A stretch of DNA of 64,000 bases from Streptomyces abikoensis. GTDB taxonomy: Bacteria; Actinomycetota; Actinomycetes; Streptomycetales; Streptomycetaceae. Each line of letters starts with the position of its first letter. Positions within the stretch are counted from its first letter, which is position 1. The notes beneath the pieces were generated by a model that searched no databases, had not been told where the DNA came from, and saw nothing but the letters and a program-made list of their open reading frames with translations. Below, piece after piece: positions 18,606-26,657 of this stretch. The translations under genes were made by a program, and so were the position numbers. The DNA lies in assembly GCF_014648775.1 (NCBI RefSeq), contig NZ_BMRT01000001.1, positions 434,001-498,000 of the forward strand, given 5' to 3'.

Positions 18606-19220
18606 TCAGCCCGCCCGGCGGCCGAGGGCGGGAGCCGGGGCCTCGGCCGTCAGGGCTTCGGCCGTCGAAGCGGCGGCCGGGGCCGGGGACAGCCCGGCCC
18701 GCCGTGCCGCCCGCAGGGCGCGCCACCGCCGCGCCCCCGTGAGGTGGTCGAGGTAGAGGCCGCCGTCCAGGTGGTCGCACTCGTGCTGGAGGCACCGCGC
18801 GAAGAAGCCGGTGCCCCGCACCGTGACCGGGGAACCGTCCAGGCGCACGCCCTCGACGACGGCCTCGTCGAAGCGCGGGGTGCCCGCCTCGATCCCCGGC
18901 ACGGACAGACAGCCCTCGGGGCCGCGGATCACGGGGCCCTCGGTGGCGACGAGCCGGGGGTTGACGATGTGGCCCAGATGGCGGCGGTCCTCGTCGTCGG
19001 GACAGTCGTAGACGAAGACGCGCAGCGGCACGCCTATCTGGTTGGCGGCGAGGCCGACACCGCTCGCCGCGTACATGGTGGCGAACATGTCCTCGACGAG
19101 CCGGGCGAGCTCCGCGTCAAAGGCCGTGACCTCCTCGCAGGGTGCCGCGAGACCCCGGTCTCCGAGCAGCCTCATGGGCCGCACACGTCCTGAACTGCCG
19201 GGAATGGTGCCTCGTCGCAT
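18606..19220 (-). CDS. def: peptide deformylase
   Basis: A 204-residue metallo-deformylase removing N-formyl groups from nascent proteins. All three motifs are intact: GVGLAANQIG (I), EGCLSVPG with the metal Cys (II) and QHECDHLDG with the HExxH ligands (III). The tail after residue 165 is Ala/Pro-rich and longer than in E. coli Def. The ATG at 19220 gives an N-terminus (MRRGTIPGSSGRVRPMRLLG) like other Streptomyces deformylases; the frame upstream of it is not conserved in character. Streptomyces carry several def genes, so this is probably an accessory copy. Confidence 0.93.
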   Translation of the reverse strand: MRRGTIPGSSGRVRPMRLLGDRGLAAPCEEVTAFDAELARLVEDMFATMYAASGVGLAANQIGVPLRVFVYDCPDDEDRRHLGHIVNPRLVATEGPVIRGPEGCLSVPGIEAGTPRFDEAVVEGVRLDGSPVTVRGTGFFARCLQHECDHLDGGLYLDHLTGARRWRALRAARRAGLSPAPAAASTAEALTAEAPAPALGRRAG

Positions 19221-19384
19221 GGGCCCAAGCGTACGTTCCCCGGGCCGCGGGTTCGGGCCCGCGGCCGGATCTCGATAGGCTGATCCCCGACCGGAGTCTC
19301 CTGGCCGGCCCTCGGCACTGAGGGGGCGTTCCACCGGCTGACCAGGAATTTACGGCCCGGCGCCGAACAAGGAGGACTAGGACG

Positions 19385-20623
19385 ATGGCAGGCAACTCGG
19401 GGCCGCTGTCGCCGCGGGCCAAGCTCGCCGTGACGGCGGGCAAGGCGGCTGCGGCGGTTTCGCGCGCAGCGGGCCGCGGCAGCGGGTCGGTGATCGGCGG
19501 CAAGGTCGCGCTCAAGCTCGACCCCGACCTGCTGGCCCGGCTGGCAACGCACCTGGACGTGGTCCTGGTGTCGGCCACCAACGGCAAGACGACCACGACC
19601 CGGCTGATCGCCGAGGCGCTGCGGGCCAGCGGTCCGGTGGTGTCCAACGCGCTGGGCGCGAACATGCCCGCGGGCATCACCTCCGCCCTGGCGGGCGGCT
19701 CGGACGCGCGCTACGGCGTGATCGAGGTGGACGAGAAGTACCTGGCGGGTGTGGCCCGCGACACCTCGCCCAAGGCCATAGCGCTGCTGAACCTCTCGCG
19801 CGACCAGCTGGACCGCGCCGCGGAGACCCGCATGCTGGCGGAGAAGTGGCGTGAGGGCCTGGCCGGCACCAAGGCCGTGGTGATCGCCAACGCGGACGAC
19901 CCGCTGATCGTGTGGGCGGCGTCCTCGTCGCAGAACGTGGTGTGGGTCGCGGCCGGCCAGGAGTGGAAGGACGACGCCTGGTCGTGCCCCTCCTGCGGTG
20001 GTGTGATGCAGCGCCCGGGCGACGACTGGTTCTGCGGCGAGTGCGGCTTCCGCCGGCCGACGCCGAGCTGGGCGCTGTCGGGGGACTACGTCCTCGACCC
20101 CCACGGCTCCGCGTGGCCCATCCACCTCCAGCTGCCGGGCCGGGCCAACAAGGCCAACGCCACCACCTCGGCCGCCGTGGCCGCGACCTTCGGCGTGCCG
20201 CCGCAGGTGGCGCTGGAGCGGATGTACCAGGTGCAGGCGGTGGCCGGCCGGTACGACGTGGTGAACTACACCGGCCGTGAGGTGCGGCTGCTGCTGGCGA
20301 AGAACCCGGCCGGCTGGCTGGAGACGTTCTCGCTGATCGACGGCCCGCCGGCGCCGGTGATCCTCTCGGTGAACGCCCGCGGCGCGGACGGCACCGACAC
20401 CTCCTGGCTGTGGGACGTGGACTACAGCCGGCTCGCCGGGCACCCGATCATGGTCATCGGCGACCGCAAGCTGGACCTGGCCGTGCGGCTGGAGGTCGCG
20501 GGCGTGGACTTCCGGGTCTGCGAGACGTTCGACGAGGCGGTGCAGATGGCCCCGCCCGGCAAGATCGAGGTCATCGCGAACTACACCGCCTTCCAGGACA
20601 TCCGCCGCGTCGTCGGCAACTGA
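19385..20623 (+). CDS. murT: MurT, lipid II isoglutaminyl synthase ligase subunit
   Basis: A 412-residue Mur-ligase-like protein that, with GatD, amidates the alpha-carboxyl of D-Glu in lipid II to D-isoglutamine. It has the ATP loop SATNGKTTTTRLIAEAL, the middle-domain signature EVDEKYL, a MurT-specific four-Cys zinc ribbon (CPSCG then CGECGF) and the DUF1727 C-terminal domain (DTSWLWDVDY, IMVIGDRKLDLAVRLEVAG). ATG 19385 follows AAGGAGG. gatD starts 30 bp downstream, the arrangement seen in most Gram-positive bacteria. Confidence 0.96.
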   Translation: MAGNSGPLSPRAKLAVTAGKAAAAVSRAAGRGSGSVIGGKVALKLDPDLLARLATHLDVVLVSATNGKTTTTRLIAEALRASGPVVSNALGANMPAGITSALAGGSDARYGVIEVDEKYLAGVARDTSPKAIALLNLSRDQLDRAAETRMLAEKWREGLAGTKAVVIANADDPLIVWAASSSQNVVWVAAGQEWKDDAWSCPSCGGVMQRPGDDWFCGECGFRRPTPSWALSGDYVLDPHGSAWPIHLQLPGRANKANATTSAAVAATFGVPPQVALERMYQVQAVAGRYDVVNYTGREVRLLLAKNPAGWLETFSLIDGPPAPVILSVNARGADGTDTSWLWDVDYSRLAGHPIMVIGDRKLDLAVRLEVAGVDFRVCETFDEAVQMAPPGKIEVIANYTAFQDIRRVVGN

Positions 20624-20653
20624 CCCACGGGCAGCACTCAAAGGATTGTGAGC

Positions 20654-21382
20654 ATGAGCCAGAACAGTCTGCGTGTGGTGTGGGTCTACCCCGACCTGCT
20701 CAGCACCTACGGCGACCAGGGCAACGTCCTGGTCCTGGAGCGCCGCGCCCACCAGCGCCGCCTGGACGTCCAGCGCGTCGACGTCCGCTCCGACCAGCAG
20801 ATCCCCACCTCCGGTGACATCTACCTGATCGGCGGCGGCGAGGACCGGCCGCAGCGGCTGGCCGCCGAGCGGCTGCGCCGCGACGGCGGTCTCAACCGGG
20901 CCGTCGCCAACGGCGCGATCGTCTTCTCGGTCTGCGCCGGCTACCAGATCCTGGGCCACGAGTTCATCAACGACCTGGGCCGGCGCGAGCAGGGCCTGGG
21001 CCTGCTGGACGTCATCAGCACCCGGGGCGAGGGCGAGCGCTGCGTCGGCGACGTCCTCGCCGACATCGACCCCCAGCTGGGCCTGCCCCCGCTGACCGGG
21101 TTCGAGAACCACCAGGGCGTCACCCATCTGGGTCCGACGGCCCGCCCGTTCGCCCGGGTCCGGTTCGGCAAGGGCAACGGCACCGGCGACGGCACCGAGG
21201 GCGCGTTCAACGAGACCGTCTTCGGTACGTACATGCACGGGCCGGTCATGGCCCGCAACCCGCACATCGCGGACATGCTGATCAAGCTGGCGCTGGACGT
21301 CAACGCCCTGCCGCCGGTCGACGACCGCTGGTACGAGGCGCTGCGCGCCGAGCGGATCGCCGCGGCGACACAGCCCGCATAG
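20654..21382 (+). CDS. gatD: GatD, lipid II isoglutaminyl synthase glutaminase subunit
   Basis: A 242-residue class I glutamine amidotransferase related to cobyric acid synthase. It releases ammonia from glutamine for MurT. The nucleophile is the Cys in VFSVCAGYQILG, and the catalytic His lies in GTYMHGPVMARNPHIAD. The N-terminus has WVYPDLLSTYGDQGN, typical of the family. AAGGA eight bases before ATG 20654 favours that start over the GTG six bases upstream. It forms an operon with murT. Confidence 0.96.
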   Translation: MSQNSLRVVWVYPDLLSTYGDQGNVLVLERRAHQRRLDVQRVDVRSDQQIPTSGDIYLIGGGEDRPQRLAAERLRRDGGLNRAVANGAIVFSVCAGYQILGHEFINDLGRREQGLGLLDVISTRGEGERCVGDVLADIDPQLGLPPLTGFENHQGVTHLGPTARPFARVRFGKGNGTGDGTEGAFNETVFGTYMHGPVMARNPHIADMLIKLALDVNALPPVDDRWYEALRAERIAAATQPA

Positions 21383-21499
21383 CGGACGGTCGTGATCCCC
21401 GCCGCCCGGACGGTTTAGGGTGGCGGGGATTCCCACCGGACGACGGGGTCCGGTCCTTCAGCGGCCCCGCGGGGCCCCGATCCAAAAGGTCCCCCTGTC

Positions 21500-22525
21500 A
21501 TGCGCATCGGTGTGCTCACCTCCGGCGGCGACTGCCCCGGGCTCAACGCCGTCATCCGTTCCGTCGTCCACCGCGCGGTCGTCGACCACGGCGACGACGT
21601 CATCGGTTTCCACGACGGCTGGCGCGGTCTGCTGGAGGGCGACCACCGGCCGCTGGACCTGGAGTCCGTGGCCGGCATCCTCGCCACCGGCGGCACCGTT
21701 CTGGGCTCCTCCCGGGTACGGCCCGAGGATCTGCGCGGTGGCGTGGAGCGCGCCCGCGAGCACGTGGCCGCGCTCGGCCTGGACGCCGTCATCCCCATCG
21801 GCGGCGAGGGCACCCTCAAGGCGGCCCGCCTCCTGTCGGACGCGGGGCTGCCGATCGTCGGCGTCCCCAAGACCATCGACAACGACATCGCCTCGACCGA
21901 CGTCACCTTCGGCTTCGACACGGCCGTGGGCGTGGCCACCGAGGCCCTGGACCGGCTGAAGACGACCGCCGAGTCCCACCAGCGGGTGCTGATCGTGGAG
22001 GTGATGGGCCGCCACACCGGCTGGATCGCCCTCCAGTCGGGCATGGCCGCCGGCGCCCACGCGATCGTGGTGCCGGAACGGCCCTTCGACATGGACGAGC
22101 TGACGGCGGTCGTCGGCAAGCGCTTCGAGGCGGGAAAACGATTCGCCATCGTGGTCGTCGCGGAGGGCGCCAAGCCGCGCCCCGGCTCGATGGAGTTCGA
22201 GACCGGCGGTACGGACGTCTACGGGCACGAGCGCTTCGCCGGCGTCGCCCGGCAGCTGGCCGTGGAGCTGGAGCGCCGCCTGGACAAGGAGGCCCGGCCC
22301 GTCATCCTCGGCCATGTGCAGCGCGGCGGCACCCCCACCGCGTACGACCGGGTGCTCGCCACCCGCTTCGGCTGGCACGCGGTGGAGGCCGCGCACCGGG
22401 GCGCGTTCGGGATGATGACGGCGCTGCGCGGCACGGACATCACGCTGGTGCCGCTGGCCGAGGCCACCGAGCGACTGAAGACGGTTCCGGCGGAGCGCTA
22501 CGCCGAGGCCGACTGCGTGCTCTGA
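21500..22525 (+). CDS. pfkA: 6-phosphofructokinase
   Basis: A 341-residue phosphofructokinase converting fructose-6-phosphate to the 1,6-bisphosphate. The N-terminal ATP loop is TSGGDCPGLNA. GGEGT (101-105) keeps Gly104, the ATP-type residue, and PKTIDNDI (123-130) carries Lys124, otherwise seen in PPi-dependent enzymes. This G104/K124 mix is characteristic of the actinobacterial group III enzymes, which use ATP in Streptomyces. MGRHTGWIAL and GHVQRGGTPTAYDR are further signatures. Streptomyces usually have two or three paralogues; the neighbourhood suggests the pfkA3-like one, from memory. Confidence 0.95.
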   Translation: MRIGVLTSGGDCPGLNAVIRSVVHRAVVDHGDDVIGFHDGWRGLLEGDHRPLDLESVAGILATGGTVLGSSRVRPEDLRGGVERAREHVAALGLDAVIPIGGEGTLKAARLLSDAGLPIVGVPKTIDNDIASTDVTFGFDTAVGVATEALDRLKTTAESHQRVLIVEVMGRHTGWIALQSGMAAGAHAIVVPERPFDMDELTAVVGKRFEAGKRFAIVVVAEGAKPRPGSMEFETGGTDVYGHERFAGVARQLAVELERRLDKEARPVILGHVQRGGTPTAYDRVLATRFGWHAVEAAHRGAFGMMTALRGTDITLVPLAEATERLKTVPAERYAEADCVL

Positions 22526-22549
22526 TCCGGTCCGTCCGCCTCGCCCCGG

Positions 22550-22583
22550 GGCGCCCCCGGCCGTGGGCGCGGCCCGGGGCGCC
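22550..22583 (+). terminator. hairpin downstream of pfkA
   Basis: GGCGCCCC and GGGGCGCC form an 8-bp stem with further pairing inside the loop, about 25 bp after the pfkA stop. Confidence 0.55.
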
Positions 22584-22627
22584 TCTAGTCTGGTCCCGGC
22601 GCATCGGTGCGAAATGGGAGAGAGTGG

Positions 22628-23605
22628 ATGGATCACGGCGGGCACGGCATGCAGGGCATGCACGGCATGATGCACATGGACATGCCGCCGTTCACGCTGA
22701 GCCGGGGTCTGCAGTTCAGCGGCGAACCGTTCTTCATGATCGGCTGCCTGCTGGGGCTGGGTCTCTACGGCTGGGGCGTGGTGCGGCTGCGGAGACGCGG
22801 CGACGCGTGGCCGTGGGGCCGGGTGGTGGCGTTCACGCTGGGCGTGCTGAGCGTGGCGCTGGTGATGTGCACCAAGCTCAACGACTACGGCATGGTCATG
22901 TTTAGCGTGCACATGGTGCAGCACATGGTGATCAGCATGCTCTCCCCGATCCTCCTGCTGCTGGGCGCGCCGGTGACGCTGACGCTGCGGGCGCTGCCCG
23001 CGGCGGGACGCGGCCGCAAGGGGCCGCGCGAGTGGCTGGTGACCCTGCTGCACAGCCGCTACATGCGGATCATCACCCACCCCGCGTTCACGATCCCGAT
23101 GTTCATCGCGAGCCTGTACGCGCTGTACTTCACGCCGCTCTTCGACTTCCTCATGGAGACGAAGACGGGGCACATCGCGATGATGGTGCACTTCCTCGCG
23201 GTGGGCCTGGTGTTCTTCTGGCCGATCATGGGTGTGGACCCGGGCCCGCACCGGCCGGGCTATGTGATGCGGATGCTGGAGCTGTTCGCGGGCATGCCCT
23301 TCCACGCCTTCTTCGGCATCGCGCTGATGATGGCCTCGGAGCCGATGATCGGCACCTATATGCATCCGCCGGCCTCGCTGGGCATCGACGCGCTGGACGA
23401 CCAGAAGGCGGGCGGCGGCATCGCCTGGGCGTTCAGCGAGATCCCCTCGGTCCTGGTGCTGCTGGCGCTGGTGTACCAGTGGTACCGCTCCGAGCAGCGG
23501 CAGGCCAAGCGGTCCGACCGCGCGGAGGAGCGCAGCGGCGACAAGGAGCTCCAGGCCTACAACGCCTACCTGGCCTCGCTCCACGCGAAGGGCCAGCAGG
23601 GCTAG
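22628..23605 (+). CDS. ctaG: CtaG/caa3-type cytochrome c oxidase assembly membrane protein
   Basis: A 325-residue multi-pass membrane protein (about seven hydrophobic segments) of the CtaG_Bsu/caa3 assembly family, linked to copper insertion or assembly of cytochrome oxidase. Conserved elements are FSVHMVQHMVISMLSPILLLLGAP, HFLAVGLVFFWPIMGVDP and GMPFHAFFGIALMM, each with His or Met residues suited to copper. The first 25 residues are extremely Met/His-rich (MDHGGHGMQGMHGMMHMDM), a plausible copper-collecting tail. GGGAGAG precedes the ATG at 22628. A strong terminator follows. Confidence 0.92.
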   Translation: MDHGGHGMQGMHGMMHMDMPPFTLSRGLQFSGEPFFMIGCLLGLGLYGWGVVRLRRRGDAWPWGRVVAFTLGVLSVALVMCTKLNDYGMVMFSVHMVQHMVISMLSPILLLLGAPVTLTLRALPAAGRGRKGPREWLVTLLHSRYMRIITHPAFTIPMFIASLYALYFTPLFDFLMETKTGHIAMMVHFLAVGLVFFWPIMGVDPGPHRPGYVMRMLELFAGMPFHAFFGIALMMASEPMIGTYMHPPASLGIDALDDQKAGGGIAWAFSEIPSVLVLLALVYQWYRSEQRQAKRSDRAEERSGDKELQAYNAYLASLHAKGQQG

Positions 23606-23626
23606 CCCGGCGGGGGTATGGCGGTA

Positions 23627-23668
23627 CGGACCGCGGTGGGGAGACGATGGTCTCCTGACCGCGGTCCG
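23627..23668 (+). terminator. long hairpin terminator after ctaG
   Basis: Outer arms CGGACCGCGGT and ACCGCGGTCCG (11 bp) enclose an inner stem GGAGAC-GATG-GTCTCC, about 20 bp after the ctaG stop. It overlaps and argues against any coding use of the frame upstream of 23729. Confidence 0.85.
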
Positions 23669-23728
23669 CGCGTATGTACGGCCGTTTCGTTCCGTCCTGT
23701 GGCGGGGCCGCCGTGGAGGAGGTGCGGG

Positions 23729-23887
23729 ATGCCCGGATCGGCGAGGGCGATGGCGGCGCTCACGGTCGGGGGGCTGGTCCTGGTGACCGCCTACTCGGTG
23801 ACGATCGGGAGCGACGGCTGGCTGTGGTTCGTGTGGGTCGTGCTGGGCGTGGCGACGATCGGGGCGATGGTGGCGCGCGGGAACTGA
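23729..23887 (+). CDS. small membrane protein, function unknown
   Basis: A 52-residue protein with two hydrophobic stretches (AALTVGGLVLVTAYSV and WLWFVWVVLGVATIGAMVA) and almost nothing else, hence a two-pass inner-membrane miniprotein. AGGAGG eight bases before the ATG at 23729 is a near-perfect ribosome site. It lies after the ctaG terminator, so it probably has its own promoter. I do not recognise a named family. Confidence 0.68.
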   Translation: MPGSARAMAALTVGGLVLVTAYSVTIGSDGWLWFVWVVLGVATIGAMVARGN

Positions 23888-23901
23888 GCGCCGGGGGCCG
23901 C

Positions 23902-24315
23902 TCAGAAGCGGAAGATCGCTCCGGTGGCGGCCTCCAGGAGGCAGGGGTTGGGATAGGTCCGCCGCCAGGACACCGTGGCACCGTGCCAGGCCCCGTCGGC
24001 GGTGGCGACGACCGGGTCGTCCTCCCGGGTGCACACCTGGCCCGGGCCGGCGGGGAACTGGTCGGGCCGGCCGCCCGCCCGTTCCAGGTCCGCGCACGCC
24101 TCGGCCGCGCGGGGGTGGTGGCCGCCCGTGGCGGGGCAGACGAGCCGGACGCCGCGGATCCAGGTGTTCCGCGCGCCGGAGATCGTGAGGAGGAGCCGTC
24201 CCGACTCCTTGGCGTCCGTCCTGTCGGCGCCCACCGCCGCGGGAGGCAGCGCGAGCAGCGCGGTGGCGGTCGCGGTGACGGTCGCCGCCGCTGTCGCGGT
24301 GGTGCGTACGGACAT
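23902..24315 (-). CDS. subtilisin inhibitor-like (SSI family) secreted protease inhibitor
   Basis: A 137-residue precursor with a 30-residue Ala/Thr-rich signal peptide and a mature part of about 107 residues, the size of Streptomyces subtilisin inhibitor. The four disulfide cysteines are kept (60, 74, 95, 125), with RGVRLVCP, HPRAAEACADL, DPVVATADGAWHGATVSW and NPCLLEA matching the family. By alignment the reactive-site P1 residue (Met73 in SSI) is Arg97, in QVCTREDDPV. This predicts inhibition of trypsin-like rather than subtilisin-like proteases. GGGAGG precedes the ATG at 24315. Confidence 0.92.
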   Translation of the reverse strand: MSVRTTATAAATVTATATALLALPPAAVGADRTDAKESGRLLLTISGARNTWIRGVRLVCPATGGHHPRAAEACADLERAGGRPDQFPAGPGQVCTREDDPVVATADGAWHGATVSWRRTYPNPCLLEAATGAIFRF

Positions 24316-24518
24316 GGGTACCTCCCGGGCGCGGTCGTGCGGGTCAGGGCACCGCGTGGGACCGCCGTAGGGCAAGCGGCCGCACCGGCTCCTCACCCGT
24401 GTGGGGGGTCGCGGCCACCCGGGCGGACGCGAGCCCGGCGGCGAAATCCGGTCGCCGCGGACGGCCCGACTCCGTACGCTCCCGTCCGTACGAAAGGCTT
24501 CTGACAAGGGGGAACGCA

Positions 24519-25349
24519 ATGAGCGCACGGCTGCGTGAGGTCGCGCGGGTGACGGAGTCGATCGTCGCCGACGGGGGCTATACGACACCGGGCGGTCGGT
24601 GGGCGGACATCGCCGAGGCGGTCGGGGCGGCCCGGCGGGGAACGCGGCTGTACGGCCCGGAGCCGGTGGCGGTGCGACCGGGGGAACCGACGGCGACGGT
24701 CTCCACAGCGACGGTCTTCGAGGTGACGGCCGAGGGCAGTCTGGACGCGTCGCGCCGCCTGGCGGCGGACGGCGACGTCGCGGTGCTCAACTTCGCCTCC
24801 GCCCGCAACCCCGGCGGCGGCTACCTCAACGGCGCCCAGGCGCAGGAGGAGGCGCTGTGCCGGGGCTCGGCCCTGCACACGTGTCTGCGCGAGGCCCCCG
24901 AGTACTACGCCGCCCACCGCGCGGACCCCAGCCCGTTCTACAGCGACCGGGTCGTCCACTCCCCCGGCGTCCCGGTCTTCCGCGACGACCGGGACGGGCT
25001 CCTGGAGACCCCGTACACGGTGGGCTTCCTGACCTCCCCGGCCCCCAACGCGGGGGTGATCGCCCAGCGCACCCCGGAGCTCACCGCGCGGATCCCGGCG
25101 GCGCTGGCGGAGCGCGCGGGCCGGGTGCTGGAGGTGGCGGCCGCGCACGGCTACCGCCGGCTGGTCCTCGGGGCGTGGGGGTGCGGGGTCTTCCGCAACG
25201 ACCCGGCGCGGGTCGCGGCGGCGTTCGCCGGGCACCTGACGGGTGAGGGCCGCTTCGCGGACCGTTTCGAGCACGTCGTCTTCGCGATCCTCGACCGGCG
25301 GGCGGACTCGCCGACCCGGGCGGCCTTCGCGTCGGTGTTCGCGGGCTAG
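24519..25349 (+). CDS. TIGR02452-family bacterial PARG-like ADP-ribose glycohydrolase
   Basis: A 276-residue macrodomain-type protein of the TIGR02452/DUF2263 family, which includes bacterial poly(ADP-ribose) glycohydrolases. The PARG signature GGG-X8-QEE is present as RNPGGGYLNGAQAQEEALCR (about residues 98-117), with the preceding NFASARNP and the later LGAWGCGVFRNDP forming the ADP-ribose pocket. AAGGGGGAA before ATG 24519 defines the start. It would remove ADP-ribose marks or free ADP-ribose in the cytosol. It stands alone and converges on the DAHP-synthase-like gene 13 bp away. Confidence 0.9.
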   Translation: MSARLREVARVTESIVADGGYTTPGGRWADIAEAVGAARRGTRLYGPEPVAVRPGEPTATVSTATVFEVTAEGSLDASRRLAADGDVAVLNFASARNPGGGYLNGAQAQEEALCRGSALHTCLREAPEYYAAHRADPSPFYSDRVVHSPGVPVFRDDRDGLLETPYTVGFLTSPAPNAGVIAQRTPELTARIPAALAERAGRVLEVAAAHGYRRLVLGAWGCGVFRNDPARVAAAFAGHLTGEGRFADRFEHVVFAILDRRADSPTRAAFASVFAG

Positions 25350-25362
25350 TACCGCGACGGTC

Positions 25363-26526
25363 TCAGGCCCGCTCCCCCATCATCTCGGCGACGAGGAAGG
25401 CCAGGTCGAGGGAGTGCGCCCGGTCGAGCCGGGCGCCTCGGGCGGCCCCGGCGACCCGGTCGCCGGTGAGCGCCACGTGGATGCCGCCCGCGTGGGTGCC
25501 GCAGGCCCGGTGGACCTCGAAGAAGCCCCGGACCTCGTCGAGGAGGGCGTCGAAGTCGTGCACGACGTGACCCCCGGCCGTCCGGACGGTGTTGCCGCGC
25601 ACGGGGTCGCAGACCCAGACGGGCGTGGCGCCCTCCCCCTCGGCCTTGCGCACCAGCGCGGGCAGCCGGTCACGGACGAGTTCGGCGCCCATCCGGGTGA
25701 TGAAGGTGAGCCTGCCGGGGACGCGGTCGGGGTCGAGCCGGTCGACGCAGGCGAGGACGGTGTCCGGGTCGGCGTCGGGGCCGAGCTCCACGGCGACGGG
25801 ATTGTGGATCCGGGACAGGTACGCGAGGTGCTCGTCGTCCGCCGTCTCCCGGCCGGGCAGGGCGGTCCACAGCAGATGGGCGCTGGTCGCGTAGGGCAGC
25901 CCGGTGCGGGCGTCGGTACGGGTGAGCGCCTCCTCGTAGTCGAGCCGCCGTCCCTCGTGGCCCGCGAAGAAGTCGACGGTGTGGACCTCCTTGGGGTCGA
26001 CCCCGCACGCGTGCATGAAGCGCAGGGAGCGCTCGATCCCGTCGGCGAGCTCCGTGTAGCGCCGGCGGGCCGGGGAGTCGGTCACGAAACCGCGGTTCCA
26101 CTCGTGCACCTGGTGGAGGTCGGCATGCCCCCCGATGCCGAAGGCGCGTACGAGGTTGAGCGTAGTAGCCGACGCCTCGTACATCCGGCGCAGCCGGTGG
26201 GAGCCGGGGTCGCCGGAGCCGGCGGGCACGCCGAAGTCGACGCGGCCGAAGTCGACCCGGCCGACCTTGACCACGGGGACCGAGGCCGCGTAGGTGAGGA
26301 CCACGGCCATCTGGAGGAGCGTACGGAGGATGCCGCCGACGGACTCGGCGGTCGTCCCGTCGAAACTCCGGGCGCTCTCGCCTCCCTGGAGCAGGAACGC
26401 CTCCCCCCGGGCGACGGCCGCGAGCCGGTCCCGCAGCCGGTCGCACTCCTCGGCGAAGACGAGCGGGGGCAGATCCTGGAGCGGCCCGGCCGTCACCGGC
26501 GGTCCGGCCTGCGGCAGTGGAGTCAT
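25363..26526 (-). CDS. class II DAHP synthase homologue lacking all metal ligands
   Basis: A 387-residue protein clearly descended from class II 3-deoxy-7-phosphoheptulonate synthases: RLAAVARGEAFLLQGG, LLQMAVVLTYAASVPVVKV, PGRLTFITRMG, RGFFEVHRACGTH and HSLDLAFLVAEMM. Against the M. tuberculosis enzyme, recalled from memory, the metal ligands Cys87, His369, Glu411 and Asp441 are Ser51, Arg310, Ala352 and Gly364. The PEP-binding Lys306 is Glu247 and Arg284 is Pro224. Arg337 (Arg278) and Arg126 (Arg90) remain. DAHP synthesis therefore looks impossible. It is also about 75 residues shorter. It lies downstream of bioBAD on the same strand with its own apparent promoter. Confidence 0.85.
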   Translation of the reverse strand: MTPLPQAGPPVTAGPLQDLPPLVFAEECDRLRDRLAAVARGEAFLLQGGESARSFDGTTAESVGGILRTLLQMAVVLTYAASVPVVKVGRVDFGRVDFGVPAGSGDPGSHRLRRMYEASATTLNLVRAFGIGGHADLHQVHEWNRGFVTDSPARRRYTELADGIERSLRFMHACGVDPKEVHTVDFFAGHEGRRLDYEEALTRTDARTGLPYATSAHLLWTALPGRETADDEHLAYLSRIHNPVAVELGPDADPDTVLACVDRLDPDRVPGRLTFITRMGAELVRDRLPALVRKAEGEGATPVWVCDPVRGNTVRTAGGHVVHDFDALLDEVRGFFEVHRACGTHAGGIHVALTGDRVAGAARGARLDRAHSLDLAFLVAEMMGERA

Positions 26527-26585
26527 GTCCCCGTCCCTCGGCGAGCCGGCCGCACGCGGCGACCGGCGGGATGTCCGGCCCAGGA

Positions 26586-26614
26586 ATTCCAGCCCACGCG
26601 CCGGGCGCCGTCAA
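26586..26614 (-). promoter_or_regulatory. promoter for the DAHP-synthase-like gene
   Basis: On the minus strand TTGACG (26614-26609) and TGGAAT (26591-26586) are separated by 17 nt, about 60 bp before the ATG at 26526. The position just after a bioD terminator-like hairpin makes a separate transcript likely. Confidence 0.55.
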
Positions 26615-26615
26615 G

Positions 26616-26641
26616 AACCCCCGGCGGCGGGGCGGCGGGGG
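26616..26641 (-). terminator. hairpin after bioD
   Basis: Read on the minus strand, ACCCCCG and CGGGGGT arms flank a 12-nt GC-rich loop and are followed by TCTT. This is a plausible end for the bioBAD transcript. Confidence 0.5.
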
Positions 26642-26657
26642 TCGCGTCAGTGCCGGC

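Noticed and set aside
19172..21436. A 754-codon minus-strand frame opposite murT and gatD
   Set aside because: It shows no motifs and is antisense to two well-defined genes.
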